Shown: positions 53,316-63,240, counted from the stretch's first letter. The stretch: DNA of 64,000 nt from Hoeflea sp. (GCF_014359905.1 NZ_JACIYP010000002.1:62001-126000); one strand, 5' to 3'. The notes: a model not told the origin generated them from the letters alone. Program-made: numbers and translations.

Positions 53316-54652
53316 TGACCGCCCGCCCGGTGCTCCATGTTCTCGTTTTCACGCGGCAATAGCCGGGCTTTAACGGTTAACGGGTTGATGTAGGGTTCAA
53401 GCGCACGAATGGTGGATTGAAGCGCGCCGCGCATGTCATGCAGGGTCTTGTCGCCCCCCGCCGCCATGGCCTGGCGGGCCTGCGGGTTCGACAGGAGGTA
53501 ATGCACGCCCTTGGCCAGCATCTCGCCGTCACGAACAAACCGTGCTCCGCCGTTCTTGATGAGCTTGGCGTAGCTTTCGCGGAAGTTCTCGACCTGGCTG
53601 CCCGACAAGACCGCGCAACCGAGCATGGCTGGTTCCAGCGGGTTTTGTCCGCCGCCACCCTTGAGGGATTTCCCGACGAAAGCAATTCCGGTCAGGTTGA
53701 GGTAAAGCCCCATCTCTCCGATCGTATCGCCAAGATAGACGTCGGTCGACGGCTCGATCCGGTCTCCGCGCGACCGGCGCGCAACGCTCAGCCCCCGGGC
53801 TGTCAGCATGGCCTCGACGGCATCGGCACGATCCGGGTGGCGCGGCACCAGAATGGTCAGCTGCTTGTGGCGCGGCTTGAGCGCGCGATGCACCGCAGCG
53901 GCAATCTCATCCTCACCCTCGAATGTCGAGATCGCCGCCCAGGTTGCCCGGTTGCCGATCTGGATATGCAGCTTGGCGAGTTCCTCTTCATCCCACGGCG
54001 GCGCGGACGTATCGACCTTGAGGTTGCCGGAAACCGAGACAGGCCGGGCTCCGAGCGCCAGAAACCGCTCTGCGTCGAGATCAGATTGGGCAACGACATG
54101 CGAGAGGTTTTCAAACAAGGCATCGGCGAGGCTCGGGCGCTTGCTCCAGCGCGCAAAGGACCGGTCCGACAACCGGCCATTGACCAGAACCTGCGGCGTC
54201 CGCCGGGCGCCCAGTTCAAGAATGGTCATCGGCCAGATTTCCGATTCGGCGATGATCGCCAGATCCGGTTGCCAATGATCGAGAAAGCGCGAAACCGCCG
54301 GCTTGAGGTCGAGCGGCACATATTGGTGGATCACAGTATCCCCCAGCCGTTCGCGCGCCACGCCGGCGGAGGTGACGGTGCCGGTGGTCAGAACCACCGA
54401 GATGCCGCGGCGGCGCACTTCCCTGATCAGCGGCACAACCGCCGTGGTTTCGCCGACGCTGGCGGCGTGGAACCAGACGAGAGGGCCAACCGGCCGGTCG
54501 ATTCTGGACCGGCCATAGCGCTCATTGCGGCGGGAGCGCTCTTCCTTGCCCTTGGCGGCGCGGATCGCAAGATAGGGGCCGAGCAGCGGATAAAGTCCCG
54601 CGCCAAACCAGCGGTAGCCGAACAGCGCCCATCTTGCCCACCCGCGGCTCAT
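53309..54652 (-). CDS. waaA: 3-deoxy-D-manno-octulosonic acid (Kdo) transferase
   Basis: Transfers Kdo from CMP-Kdo to lipid IVA in the inner membrane. 447 residues with an N-terminal membrane helix (WALFGYRWFGAGLYPLLGPYL), the acceptor-site stretch PLVWFHAASVGETTAV and the sugar-nucleotide region GGGGQNPLEPAMLG typical of WaaA/KdtA. Coupled to the acyltransferase by a four-base overlap and to lpxK by seven bases. Confidence 0.95.
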   Translation of the reverse strand: MSRGWARWALFGYRWFGAGLYPLLGPYLAIRAAKGKEERSRRNERYGRSRIDRPVGPLVWFHAASVGETTAVVPLIREVRRRGISVVLTTGTVTSAGVARERLGDTVIHQYVPLDLKPAVSRFLDHWQPDLAIIAESEIWPMTILELGARRTPQVLVNGRLSDRSFARWSKRPSLADALFENLSHVVAQSDLDAERFLALGARPVSVSGNLKVDTSAPPWDEEELAKLHIQIGNRATWAAISTFEGEDEIAAAVHRALKPRHKQLTILVPRHPDRADAVEAMLTARGLSVARRSRGDRIEPSTDVYLGDTIGEMGLYLNLTGIAFVGKSLKGGGGQNPLEPAMLGCAVLSGSQVENFRESYAKLIKNGGARFVRDGEMLAKGVHYLLSNPQARQAMAAGGDKTLHDMRGALQSTIRALEPYINPLTVKARLLPRENENMEHRAGGQW

Positions 54653-55416
54653 GTGAGGATCCCGACAGCGCGCTGCGCTTCTTCGGTGACGCGATTGAGT
54701 TCGGCGGTCACTTTCGCCCGCGCCTCAGCCATTTCCTCCGCGTCCGCCTTGGGCGAGACATAGATCGGGGGCGCAAGCCGTGCGCTGCGGACACCAAAGG
54801 GCAGGTTGATCGTGGTCTTGTCCCAGGTCTTCTCAAGCACAATGCGGCGACTGGTGGCCAGCGCCACCGGAATGATCGGGCGTCCGGAGATCCGCGCCAA
54901 AGTGACAATCCCCTCGCCCGCCTGGCGCGCCTCGCCTTTGGAAATATCGGCGATCATGACGACGCTGACACCGCGCTTGAGCGCGTCGCGCATACCAAGG
55001 AGGGCTCTCACGCCGCCCTTTCCCGCCACCATGCGGGCATCGCGCCCGCCGGAGCCGCGAATCACCTCATAGCCTGCGCGCTCGATCACGCGGGCATTGA
55101 TCTCGGCATCGGTGCTGCGAGAGACCAGGGTGACGAACTTCCGGTCACGCGGGCCGCCATAGGGAATGAGCAGGTGCTGACCATGCCACAGCGCAAAGAT
55201 CGCGGGCCAGGCCTCGTCCAGCATCGTCTCCCAGTCACTGGACGTGCCGTTGTCACGGTTGGTGCGCCAGATCGCGCTCAGCATCCCATGGATCAACAGC
55301 GATCCGGCCCGCTGGATCCATTCGGACTGCAACAGTCTCTTGCCCAGACGGCGCCGGTTCATCTTCTCGCTGAGCTGCTTGAGCCGCGGCGCGGTTTCGG
55401 CGTCCGGTTTTATCAT
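54649..55416 (-). CDS. DUF374 lysophospholipid acyltransferase family protein
   Basis: 255-residue member of the DUF374 acyltransferase family. LWHGQHLLIPY contains the catalytic-type HxxxxxP motif region, and SRSTDAEINARVIERAGYEVIRGSGGR is the family signature. Probably adds an acyl chain to a lipid A or phospholipid intermediate, given coupling (ATGA overlap) to waaA. The exact substrate is not known to me. Confidence 0.85.
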   Translation of the reverse strand: MIKPDAETAPRLKQLSEKMNRRRLGKRLLQSEWIQRAGSLLIHGMLSAIWRTNRDNGTSSDWETMLDEAWPAIFALWHGQHLLIPYGGPRDRKFVTLVSRSTDAEINARVIERAGYEVIRGSGGRDARMVAGKGGVRALLGMRDALKRGVSVVMIADISKGEARQAGEGIVTLARISGRPIIPVALATSRRIVLEKTWDKTTINLPFGVRSARLAPPIYVSPKADAEEMAEARAKVTAELNRVTEEAQRAVGILT

Positions 55417-55437
55417 TCTTGTCTTTCGCCCGGGTCC

Positions 55438-55686
55438 CTAGGACGCGGATTTGCTGTCTTCGTCCGGATTGAGCATCCGGTGCATATGAACGATGAAGTA
55501 GCGCATATGGGCATTGTCCACGGTCATCTGCGCCTTGGACTTCCATGCCTGGTGGGCTGAAGCATAATCGGGAAAAATCCCGACGATATCGAGCGCATCG
55601 AGATCCCTGAAATCCATGGATTCCAGGCTCTTGAGTTCGCCGCCAAACACGAGATGCAGAAGTTGCTTCTTATCGCCATCGGCCAT
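55438..55686 (-). CDS. DUF4170 family small protein
   Basis: 82-residue soluble protein (KQLLHLVFGGELKSLESMDFRDLDALDIVGIFPDYASAHQAWKSKAQ), matching DUF4170 of alphaproteobacteria. Function unknown; it regularly sits between cysQ and the lipid A genes. The ATG at 55686 has a TGGAG site; a longer in-frame start at 55722 is less likely. Confidence 0.85.
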   Translation of the reverse strand: MADGDKKQLLHLVFGGELKSLESMDFRDLDALDIVGIFPDYASAHQAWKSKAQMTVDNAHMRYFIVHMHRMLNPDEDSKSAS

Positions 55687-55752
55687 GATGTCGCTCCAGG
55701 AATAAACGGTGCCGCCAAACAAGCCGCGGTTTGCGGCAATTCCATAAAAAGG

Positions 55753-56559
55753 TCAATGCCTGTCGGACGGCTCCAGCATCGCCAGCAATCCGGGAACCTG
55801 CGCCCGCGACGCCGCCAGCAGAAGCCCGCGCGAGGGATCGGGGTCGTTGTAGACCATGCGCACGCCTGCCTCGTCGACCAGGATGTGACCGGTTTCGGCC
55901 AGCATCGCATCGGCCGCGGCCAGATCCCATTCGCTAGACCTGGGCCTGATAAAGACCCCGTCCATGTTGCCCTGGGCCACTGCCGCGACCCTGAGCGCCA
56001 GCGACGGCCCGCCGGATACCTTTTCAAGCGTTGCTTCGGCGCCAGGCCGCATCCCCTTGGCCACCATGTCCGGAACGGCAACCTGCAGGGGCGCGCCCGG
56101 TTTGTCGCCATGGCCGGATTGGAGCCGAACCCCATTGCGGAATGCGCCTCCACCGGCACGGGCATGCCAGATCTCGCCGCGCGCAGGCGCTGCCAGCACT
56201 CCGGTCACCGGTTTTCCGTCTTCCACCAGACCGATGCTCACGCACCAGTCGGGCCTGCCCGAGACATAGGCGCGGGTGCCGTCGATGGGATCGATAATAA
56301 AGACGCGGCGATGGGAGAGCCGCTTGTCGGTGTCTTCACTCTCCTCGGACAACCAGCCGTAATCCGGCCGCGCAGCAAGCAGCATGGAATAGAGCAAACG
56401 ATCGATGGCGATGTCGGCTTCCGAGACCGGCGAGCGCCCCTCGTTCTTGTACCAGACCTCGGGATCCTTGCGGAAATGCGCCATGGCGATATCAGCCGCC
56501 AGGCGCGATGCATCGAGCATCAGCGCAAGGTCGTCGGCATAGGGCTCAGTCGCCCGCAA
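55753..56559 (-). CDS. cysQ: 3'(2'),5'-bisphosphate nucleotidase / inositol-phosphatase family
   Basis: Magnesium-dependent phosphatase of the IMPase superfamily, 268 residues. Metal-site motifs LSEESED, DPIDGTRAY and WDLAAADAML are intact. In the CysQ role it removes PAP made during sulfate assimilation or acyl-carrier transfer. The start is a TTG at 56559 overlapping the pmbA stop by 14 bases; an in-frame stop lies just before it, and the next ATG (56520) would cut into the first helix. An inositol phosphatase role cannot be ruled out. Confidence 0.87.
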   Translation of the reverse strand: MRATEPYADDLALMLDASRLAADIAMAHFRKDPEVWYKNEGRSPVSEADIAIDRLLYSMLLAARPDYGWLSEESEDTDKRLSHRRVFIIDPIDGTRAYVSGRPDWCVSIGLVEDGKPVTGVLAAPARGEIWHARAGGGAFRNGVRLQSGHGDKPGAPLQVAVPDMVAKGMRPGAEATLEKVSGGPSLALRVAAVAQGNMDGVFIRPRSSEWDLAAADAMLAETGHILVDEAGVRMVYNDPDPSRGLLLAASRAQVPGLLAMLEPSDRH

Positions 56560-57889
56560 GCGTCATGCCCTCCACGGCGATGGTGGGAGCCGCGATCGCG
56601 TATTTGCGGTCGATGTCATCCGCAAAGACCATGCGCTTGAACATGTCCTTGAGATTGGAGGCGATGGTCACCTCGGAAACCGGGAAGGTGAGTTCACCGT
56701 TCTCGATCCAGAATCCGGACGCGCCGCGGCTGTATTCGCCGGTCACCTGGTTGACGCCCTGTCCGATCAGTTCGGTCACGTAAAATCCGCGGCCGACCGA
56801 AGCGATCAATTCCTTCGGCGTCTGCAAGCCGGGATTGACGATGACATTGGTGGAAGACGGCGAAACGCCGCTGCCGCGGCTTGCCCGGCCATTGCTCCTG
56901 AGCCCCAGTTCACGGGCCACGGAGGTGGTCAGGTACCATTGCTGCAGAACCCCGTCCTCGACCATGGTCAGGGGGCCGACCGAAACGCCCTCGCCATCGA
57001 AGGGCCTGGAACCGGAGCCACGGCGGACAAACGGATCATCGACAAGCGTCAGCCCGTCGATGGCGATCTTCTTGCCCATCATGTCCTTGAGGAAGCTGGT
57101 CTTGCGGGCAACGGCCGCGCCGTTGATGGCCGACACGAGATGCCCGATCAGGCCGCGCGCGGCGCGCGGATCGAACACCACGGTGACGTTCGAGCCAGTC
57201 TTGACCTTGCGCGGATTGACCCGTGCAACGGCACGTTCGCCGGCGCTGCGGCCGATCTTTTCAGCGTCATCGAGATCAGCGAAGAAGACACGGCTGTCGA
57301 AATCGTAATCGCGCTCCATCTTGACGCCCTGGCCGGCAATCACGCTGACCGAACGGGAGAAACCGGAACGCTCGAAGGCGCCCGAGAAACCATGCGACGT
57401 GGCCAGCACCATGCCGAACAGACCTGCGCCCGCGCCGGCGCCGATGGAACTGGCGACACCCGGCACCGCGAGCGCTGCCGCCTCGGCGGCAACCGCCGCT
57501 TCGATCAGGCTTTCGGCCGAGGGTTCGGTGGAATCAAACAGATCAAGATCGGGCCAGCTCCGGGCAAGTCTTTCGGTATCGGCCAGGCAGGCATGCGGAT
57601 CTTCCGGCGACACGCGCGCCATGGCTACGGCGCGCTCTGCAAGGGCTGCTTCATCGGCGCCATGGCCAGCCTGGACGGCCGCCACTTTCTGGCCGACAAA
57701 AACCCTGAGGCTGAAGTCATCCGATTCGGAGGATTCAGTATTTTCCACCTGCCCGTTGCGCACGGATGCGGACCGAGACCGGCGGCGGACCACCAGCGCA
57801 TCGGCCTGATCGGCGCCGGCGGCGCGGGCGCGCTCAATAAGCCGCTCTGCTGTCGCCAACAGGCCTTCGGATTGTCTGGTTTCGCTCAT
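56546..57889 (-). CDS. pmbA: TldD/PmbA family protein
   Basis: 447-residue PmbA-like subunit of the TldD/TldE metalloprotease, which processes peptides such as microcin precursors and gyrase-inhibitor proteins in the cytoplasm. The family N-terminus (ADALVVRRRSRSASVRNGQVE) and C-terminal GFYVTELIGQGVNQVTGEYSRGASGFWIENGE are clear. The metal ligands lie in TldD, not PmbA, so it needs a partner encoded elsewhere. Confidence 0.9.
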   Translation of the reverse strand: MSETRQSEGLLATAERLIERARAAGADQADALVVRRRSRSASVRNGQVENTESSESDDFSLRVFVGQKVAAVQAGHGADEAALAERAVAMARVSPEDPHACLADTERLARSWPDLDLFDSTEPSAESLIEAAVAAEAAALAVPGVASSIGAGAGAGLFGMVLATSHGFSGAFERSGFSRSVSVIAGQGVKMERDYDFDSRVFFADLDDAEKIGRSAGERAVARVNPRKVKTGSNVTVVFDPRAARGLIGHLVSAINGAAVARKTSFLKDMMGKKIAIDGLTLVDDPFVRRGSGSRPFDGEGVSVGPLTMVEDGVLQQWYLTTSVARELGLRSNGRASRGSGVSPSSTNVIVNPGLQTPKELIASVGRGFYVTELIGQGVNQVTGEYSRGASGFWIENGELTFPVSEVTIASNLKDMFKRMVFADDIDRKYAIAAPTIAVEGMTLAGD

Positions 57890-57990
57890 GTTTTTTGGCC
57901 TTTCGCTTGGCTCTCATGTATTGTCCCGATGGTCAAGCATCAAGTCCAACTTGGGCTGATGGACCAGAAACTCAAGAAGGAGCGTATTGA

Positions 57991-59808
57991 ATGGCTGCAG
58001 CCGAAGCCGGGCTTTTCACCGAAGGTCTGATCCTGCTCTGCGGAGCGATTGTTGCCGCCCCACTGTTCAAGAAACTGGGTTTGGGAACAGTTCTCGGCTA
58101 CCTTGCGGCCGGCATTGTCATCGGCCCGCTGCTCCGCTTCATCACCGATGGCGAGGAGATCCTGCATTTCGCCGAACTCGGCGTGGTTCTGCTGCTGTTC
58201 ATCATCGGGCTGGAGCTCAAGCCCTCGCGGCTGTGGCAGATGCGGCGGGACATTTTCGGACTTGGATTGACGCAGGTGATGGTCTCGGCGGCTGTCATTC
58301 TCGCGGCAACCATGGCGCTTGACGGACAACCCTGGGCCGCGGCGATCATCATCGGCTTTGGATTGGCCCTGTCCTCGACGGCTTTCGGGGTCCAGATTCT
58401 TGACGAACGCGGCGATCTCAACACGCGATACGGACAGAAATCGTTTTCGATCCTTCTGTTTCAGGATCTGGCCATCGTGCCGATCCTGGCGCTGGTGCCG
58501 TTGGTTGCCCCGGTCACGGCGGACAACGACGGCTCGCTGGTCACCGACATCGGCATCACCATTGGAGCCATTGCGGCCCTGCTCATCGCCGGGCGATATC
58601 TGCTCAATCCGCTGTTCCAGCTGATCGCCGAGGCGGGCGCCAAGGAGGCGATGATCGCGGCGGCGCTGTTTGTGGTGCTGGCCTCGGGCATGCTGATGCA
58701 GGTCGCCGGACTGTCGATGGCGCTGGGTGCCTTCATTGCCGGCGTCATGCTGGCGGAATCCTCCTACCGGCACGAACTGGAAGCCGACATCGAGCCGTTC
58801 CGCGGCATTCTGCTCGGCTTGTTTTTCATGGCGGTGGGATTGTCGCTGGATCTTTCGGTGATTGCGGGCAATATTCTGCTCATCGCCGTTGCCGTACCTG
58901 TGCTGATGGGCCTCAAGGCGCTCGTGATCTATGCTGCCTGCCGGGGCTTCGGATCAAGCCACAATGACAGCGTCCAGATTGCCGGATTGCTGCCGCAGGG
59001 CGGCGAGTTCGGCTTCGTGATCTTCAGCGCGGCGGCGGCTGCAGGCGTCTTCAGTCCGGCCACGGCCTCGCTGCTGGTGGCCATTGTAACCCTTTCGATG
59101 GCGCTGACGCCTCTGGCCGCGGTCCTTGCCAGGCGCCTGATGCATACGGCGGACCATGAACAGATGGAAGAAGACTTCGCCGGCGCGGGCTCGGATGTCC
59201 TGATGATCGGCTTTTCCCGTTTCGGTCAGATCGCCTCGCAGATGCTGCTTGCCGGAGGATCGGACGTGACCATCATCGACCACTCCGCAGACCGGATCCG
59301 GTCAGCATCGAAGTTCGGCTTCAAGATCTATTTCGGCGACGGCACCCGCAAGGACGTGCTGATCGCGGCCGGCATCAAGCGCGCCAAGATCGTTGCCGTG
59401 TGCACCCAGAAGCTGGAAATCACCGACAGGATCGTCGACCTGATCCAGGCGGAGTTTCCCACCGCCCGCATCTTCGCGCGAGCCTATGACCGGACCCATA
59501 CGTTGTCGCTGCGGGCCCGTGGCGTGGAGTATGAAATGCGCGAAACCTTCGAATCCGGCATGGTGTTCGGCCGCAAGACGCTCGAAGCACTGGGGACAAC
59601 CGAAGACCTGGCGCTGGAGATCAGCGAGGACGTGCGCCGCCGCGACGAGGAGCGGCTGGCGCTGCAGGCGGTGGAAGGCATTCTCGCCGGCAGGGAAAAA
59701 TTGCTCACCCGCCCGGTTACTCCGGAACCGCTGATCAAACCGAAACGCGAATCCGAACGACTGGACAAACCTCTCGAAGCCGATATCTCCTTATCGGATC
59801 CCGCATGA
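57991..59808 (+). CDS. Kef-type cation:proton antiporter with TrkA-N domain
   Basis: CPA2-family antiporter, 605 residues. Residues ~8-385 contain about a dozen membrane helices with GLELKPSRLWQMRR and LPQGGEFGFVIFS motifs. A cytosolic TrkA-N/Rossmann domain follows (VLMIGFSRFGQIASQML ... IDHS ... GDGTRKDVLIAAG), and a polar tail. It probably exports K+ in exchange for H+, as KefB/KefC do. No KefF/KefG-type quinone reductase is adjacent. It has an AGAAGGAG ribosome site and diverges from pmbA. Confidence 0.9.
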   Translation: MAAAEAGLFTEGLILLCGAIVAAPLFKKLGLGTVLGYLAAGIVIGPLLRFITDGEEILHFAELGVVLLLFIIGLELKPSRLWQMRRDIFGLGLTQVMVSAAVILAATMALDGQPWAAAIIIGFGLALSSTAFGVQILDERGDLNTRYGQKSFSILLFQDLAIVPILALVPLVAPVTADNDGSLVTDIGITIGAIAALLIAGRYLLNPLFQLIAEAGAKEAMIAAALFVVLASGMLMQVAGLSMALGAFIAGVMLAESSYRHELEADIEPFRGILLGLFFMAVGLSLDLSVIAGNILLIAVAVPVLMGLKALVIYAACRGFGSSHNDSVQIAGLLPQGGEFGFVIFSAAAAAGVFSPATASLLVAIVTLSMALTPLAAVLARRLMHTADHEQMEEDFAGAGSDVLMIGFSRFGQIASQMLLAGGSDVTIIDHSADRIRSASKFGFKIYFGDGTRKDVLIAAGIKRAKIVAVCTQKLEITDRIVDLIQAEFPTARIFARAYDRTHTLSLRARGVEYEMRETFESGMVFGRKTLEALGTTEDLALEISEDVRRRDEERLALQAVEGILAGREKLLTRPVTPEPLIKPKRESERLDKPLEADISLSDPA

Positions 59809-59830
59809 TTGCAGCAAGAAAGACAAATCC

Positions 59831-60250
59831 ATGATGACGCCGTTTCACCTCGCCTTTCCCATTCGCAACATTGAAGAGACACGTCATTTCTATGGCGACG
59901 TGCTGGGCTGTCCGATGGGACGGTTCACCGACAGCTGGATCGATTTCGATCTGTTCGGGCACCAGATGTCCGGCCATGTTCGCCCGGATGCGGGCACCGG
60001 CGCCGCGCCGGGGGTGGTGGACGGCCATTCGGTTCCGATCCCGCATTTCGGCGCCGTACTTCAGATGGACGACTGGAAAGGACTTGCCGCGCGGCTCGAA
60101 GCCGCGGACGGCATTGACTGGATCATGAAACCGACGCTGCGATTTGAAGGCCAGCCCGGCGAACAGGCAACCCTTTTCATCCGCGATCCATCCGGCAATG
60201 CGCTTGAGTTCAAGGGATTTGCCGATCTGGGGCAGGTTTTCGCCGCTTGA
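59831..60250 (+). CDS. VOC-family (glyoxalase/dioxygenase-fold) protein
   Basis: 139-residue vicinal-oxygen-chelate protein with two babab repeats: PFHLAFPIRNIEETRHFYGDVLG and the C-terminal LFIRDPSGNALEFKGF, containing candidate metal ligands His6 and the Glu in LEF. The reaction is not predictable. It is coupled to the MATE gene (TTGA overlap). Confidence 0.82.
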   Translation: MMTPFHLAFPIRNIEETRHFYGDVLGCPMGRFTDSWIDFDLFGHQMSGHVRPDAGTGAAPGVVDGHSVPIPHFGAVLQMDDWKGLAARLEAADGIDWIMKPTLRFEGQPGEQATLFIRDPSGNALEFKGFADLGQVFAA

Positions 60251-61710
60251 GCGCGCGATCGCCTCAGGCACCCGGCGCGGCCGCAGCGACCCGACCCCGC
60301 GGCGAACCCGGGGTCTTCGTCACCGGCTCGACCATGCGGCACGTGGTGACCATGACCGCGACCGGCTCGATCGGCCTGGTGGCGGTGTTCATCGTCGATG
60401 CGCTCAACCTGTTCTACATCTCGCTCCTGGGACAGCAGGAGCTTGCCGCGGCCATCGGCTATGCGGGCACGCTGTTGTTCTTCAGCACCTCGATCGCCAT
60501 CGGCCTGTCGATCGCGGCCACCGCGCTTACGGCACGCGCGCTCGGCCGCGGCGAGCGCGGCGAGGCGCGCGAGATCGCCGGCGCGTCGATCGCCTACATG
60601 TTGATCCTGATGACCGCGACGGTGGCGCTGGTCTATCCGTTCCTGGCCGAACTGGTGCAGATGATGGGTGCCAGAGGCCGGACCGCGGAACTCGCCACGG
60701 AATTCATGCAGATCGTGCTGCCCTCCCTGCCCGTGCTCGGCATGGGCATGTGCCTGTCAGCCCTGCTCCGCGCCGTCGGGGACGCCAGGCGGGCGATGTA
60801 TGTCACGCTCGGCGCGGGCGCGCTGACCGCGGCGCTCGATCCCCTCTTCATCTTCGGCTTCGACCTTGGCATCCATGGCGCGGCGATTGCCACGGTGATC
60901 TCGCGGTTTGCGCTGGTGGGCATCGGCCTGTACGGGCTCATCCGGGTGCACAATCTGGTCGCCCTGCCGTCAAGGGCGGTGATCGCGCGGGAATTCCGGC
61001 CGTTTCTCGCCATCGGCCTGACGGCGCTGATGACCCAGATCGCCACGCCCGTGGGCAACACCTTCGTGACAACGACCATGGCACAGCATGGCGACGCCGC
61101 CGTGGCCGGCTGGGCCGTGGTCGGCCGTCTGATCCCGGTCGCGTTCGGAGCGCTGTTTGCTTTGTCGGGCGCGATCGGCCCGATTCTGGGCCAGAACTAC
61201 GGCGCCAAGCGCTATGACCGATTGATGTCGACGATGCGCGACGCCCTGATTTTCATCATGATCTATACGCTTGTTGCATGGGCCATCCTGGCCCTGTTCC
61301 GCAACCAGATCGCCGATCTGTTTGGCGCCACGGACGACGCACGCGCGGTGATCGTGTTCTTCTGCCTGTTCGTTGCGGGAAGCTTCATTTTCAACGGCAT
61401 GCTGTTCGTGGCCAATGCGGCCTTCAACAATCTGGGCTATGCGCTTCATTCCACCGCATTCAACTGGGGCCGTTCGACGCTCGGAGTGATACCCTTCGTC
61501 TGGTTCGGGGCGCACTGGTATGGAGCGCCGGGCGCGCTCGCGGGCTATGGCCTTGGCGCGGTGGTGTTCGGCCTTGCCGCCGTCATTGTCAGCTTCCGGG
61601 TGATTTCGAAGATCGAGGACAGGGATGGCGGCGCGGCGGGTGAAACTGTTGTTCAAATCCCGCCAGCGGGGAATTCAGCCTTCACCAGCGGCAAGGCTTC
61701 GGCGCTTTAG
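60247..61710 (+). CDS. MATE-family multidrug/solute exporter
   Basis: 487-residue inner-membrane antiporter with about 12 helices in two halves. ITSLLGQQELAAAIGYAGTLLF-like and FGFDLGIHGAAIATVISRF segments are characteristic of the NorM/MATE group. The start is a TTG at 60247 in a four-base overlap with the VOC gene; the first 30 residues are hydrophilic. Substrates are unknown; with the VOC protein it could form a small resistance or detoxification pair. Confidence 0.88.
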   Translation: MSARSPQAPGAAAATRPRGEPGVFVTGSTMRHVVTMTATGSIGLVAVFIVDALNLFYISLLGQQELAAAIGYAGTLLFFSTSIAIGLSIAATALTARALGRGERGEAREIAGASIAYMLILMTATVALVYPFLAELVQMMGARGRTAELATEFMQIVLPSLPVLGMGMCLSALLRAVGDARRAMYVTLGAGALTAALDPLFIFGFDLGIHGAAIATVISRFALVGIGLYGLIRVHNLVALPSRAVIAREFRPFLAIGLTALMTQIATPVGNTFVTTTMAQHGDAAVAGWAVVGRLIPVAFGALFALSGAIGPILGQNYGAKRYDRLMSTMRDALIFIMIYTLVAWAILALFRNQIADLFGATDDARAVIVFFCLFVAGSFIFNGMLFVANAAFNNLGYALHSTAFNWGRSTLGVIPFVWFGAHWYGAPGALAGYGLGAVVFGLAAVIVSFRVISKIEDRDGGAAGETVVQIPPAGNSAFTSGKASAL

Positions 61711-61720
61711 AGCAGTGAAA

Positions 61721-61748
61721 TGATGCATGTACGGCGCGACATGCATCA
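61721..61748. terminator. Inverted repeat between convergent MATE and patatin genes
   Basis: TGATGCATGT (61721-61730) and ACATGCATCA (61739-61748) form a perfect 10-bp hairpin with an eight-base loop. It overlaps the patatin stop codon. It may act as a bidirectional terminator; the ATGCAT-type palindrome also resembles dispersed rhizobial repeats. Confidence 0.5.
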
Positions 61749-62630
61749 GGACAGGTCGTGGAAGGCAAAGGCGGCATCGAGGTCGCGCTTGAGCTGTTCG
61801 GCCACACCCTTCGAATCGTTGAGGATCTCCTTGGCCTTGAGGAAATCCAGGACCCGGAAGTGATGCACATCCGGCCTGAGAAGAATATGCGGCGGATAGG
61901 CCTGCCGTTTCATCTCGATGATCGACTGCATCATCAGCTGGTTGGCGCCGAACATCATGTCGATGCTTGACGGCGCCTGTCCCGGCGTTCCCGACGGCAG
62001 GCCGACGACGTCCACGCCTATGATGATGTCGGCCATTCCGCTCAACTTGTCGAACGGCACCGGATTGAAAATGCCGCCGTCGACCATGATCCGGTCGCCG
62101 ATCGTGACGGGGCGGAACACCGCCGGGATCGCGGCCGAAGCGGCAATCGCAGGCCGCAATTCGCCAGTCTCGCACACCACTTCGCAATGGCCGAAATAAT
62201 CGGTGACCAGGATCTTGGTCGGGACTTTCAGGTCCTCGAAATTGCGGGCGACACCAGTGGGCAGAAACTCCTCAAGAATACGCTCGACATTGAACTGGCC
62301 AAGCCGAAGCCCGTTTTCCATGGCGTCCTTGACGCCGAGCGGGCGGGCCGCCTTCCAGATCCTGCCGAATGCGTTCGATCGTGTTCCGATCGTCTGCATG
62401 GTGTGGTCGCGGATTTCCCTGCCCGTGAGACCCGAGGCCATGGCTGCGCCCATGATGGCGCCAATCGACGACCCGGAGATCGCAACCGGCCGGATGCCCA
62501 TCGCGTCCAGCGTCTCGATGATATGGATATGGGCGACACCGCGCGCGCCGCCACCGCCGAAAGCCACGGCAACGGTGGGACCGGATGGTTTGACCGGAAG
62601 GTCCGTAACGGTGGTGTCGATCTTACCCAT
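61746..62630 (-). CDS. Patatin-like phospholipase (RssA type)
   Basis: 294-residue serine lipase of the patatin family. The oxyanion motif GGGGARGVAH, nucleophile GSSIGAIMG and catalytic DGGIFNP are all intact. The start at 62630 (MGKIDTT) overlaps the rsmD stop by eight bases (ATGGGTAA). Cytoplasmic or membrane-peripheral action on phospholipids is expected. Substrate unknown. Confidence 0.9.
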   Translation of the reverse strand: MGKIDTTVTDLPVKPSGPTVAVAFGGGGARGVAHIHIIETLDAMGIRPVAISGSSIGAIMGAAMASGLTGREIRDHTMQTIGTRSNAFGRIWKAARPLGVKDAMENGLRLGQFNVERILEEFLPTGVARNFEDLKVPTKILVTDYFGHCEVVCETGELRPAIAASAAIPAVFRPVTIGDRIMVDGGIFNPVPFDKLSGMADIIIGVDVVGLPSGTPGQAPSSIDMMFGANQLMMQSIIEMKRQAYPPHILLRPDVHHFRVLDFLKAKEILNDSKGVAEQLKRDLDAAFAFHDLS

Positions 62631-63240
62631 TGTCCAGACTGCTTTCAGTGGTGTCTTCGGCCATCGGCCGCGCGAGCGACTTGCCTGCATCATAGCGGAA
62701 AAACCGCATGACGGTGTCACCGAAAGCGCGGGTTTCCAAAAGTCCGAACTCCGGCCCTGGCTCTGGCTGGGCTGCGGCTTCTTCCTCGAGGACGATCACC
62801 GCACCCGGCGCAATCCATCCGCCCCTGGCGGCGGAGGCGAGCGCCTTTTCGCCCAATCCCTTGCCATAGGGCGGGTCGGCGAAGACCAGATCGAACTGCC
62901 CCATCGTGCCGGATGGCCCCAGCTTGCTGGCGTCACGGCGAAACAAGCGCGAACGGCCCTGCAAGCCGAAGCTTTCGATGTTTTTCTGGATGATCCCGCG
63001 GCCTTCCACGCCGTTCTCGACAAACAGCGCGCTGCGGCAGCCGCGCGACAGCGCCTCGAGCCCGAGCGCCCCGGTGCCCGCGAACAGATCGAGCGCGCGC
63101 GTTTGATCGAGCGCTTCAGGGTAGCCGTGGCTCAGGATGTTGAACAGGCTTTCGCGGCTCCGGTCCGTGGTGGGCCGGATCGCCTGTGTTTTCGGCGCGG
63201 CAAGGCTCCTGCCGCGAAATTCACCGCCGACGATCCGCAC
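62623..63240 (-). CDS. rsmD: 16S rRNA (guanine966-N2)-methyltransferase
   Basis: 205-residue SAM-dependent methyltransferase acting on 16S rRNA. Motifs: RIVGGEFRGR at the N-terminus, the SAM loop LDLFAGTGALGLEALSRG and catalytic DPPY. The start is a GTG at 63240; longer in-frame readings upstream are the shifted frame of the neighbouring basic-tail gene. It overlaps that gene's end by 20 bases. Confidence 0.93.
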   Translation of the reverse strand: MRIVGGEFRGRSLAAPKTQAIRPTTDRSRESLFNILSHGYPEALDQTRALDLFAGTGALGLEALSRGCRSALFVENGVEGRGIIQKNIESFGLQGRSRLFRRDASKLGPSGTMGQFDLVFADPPYGKGLGEKALASAARGGWIAPGAVIVLEEEAAAQPEPGPEFGLLETRAFGDTVMRFFRYDAGKSLARPMAEDTTESSLDNG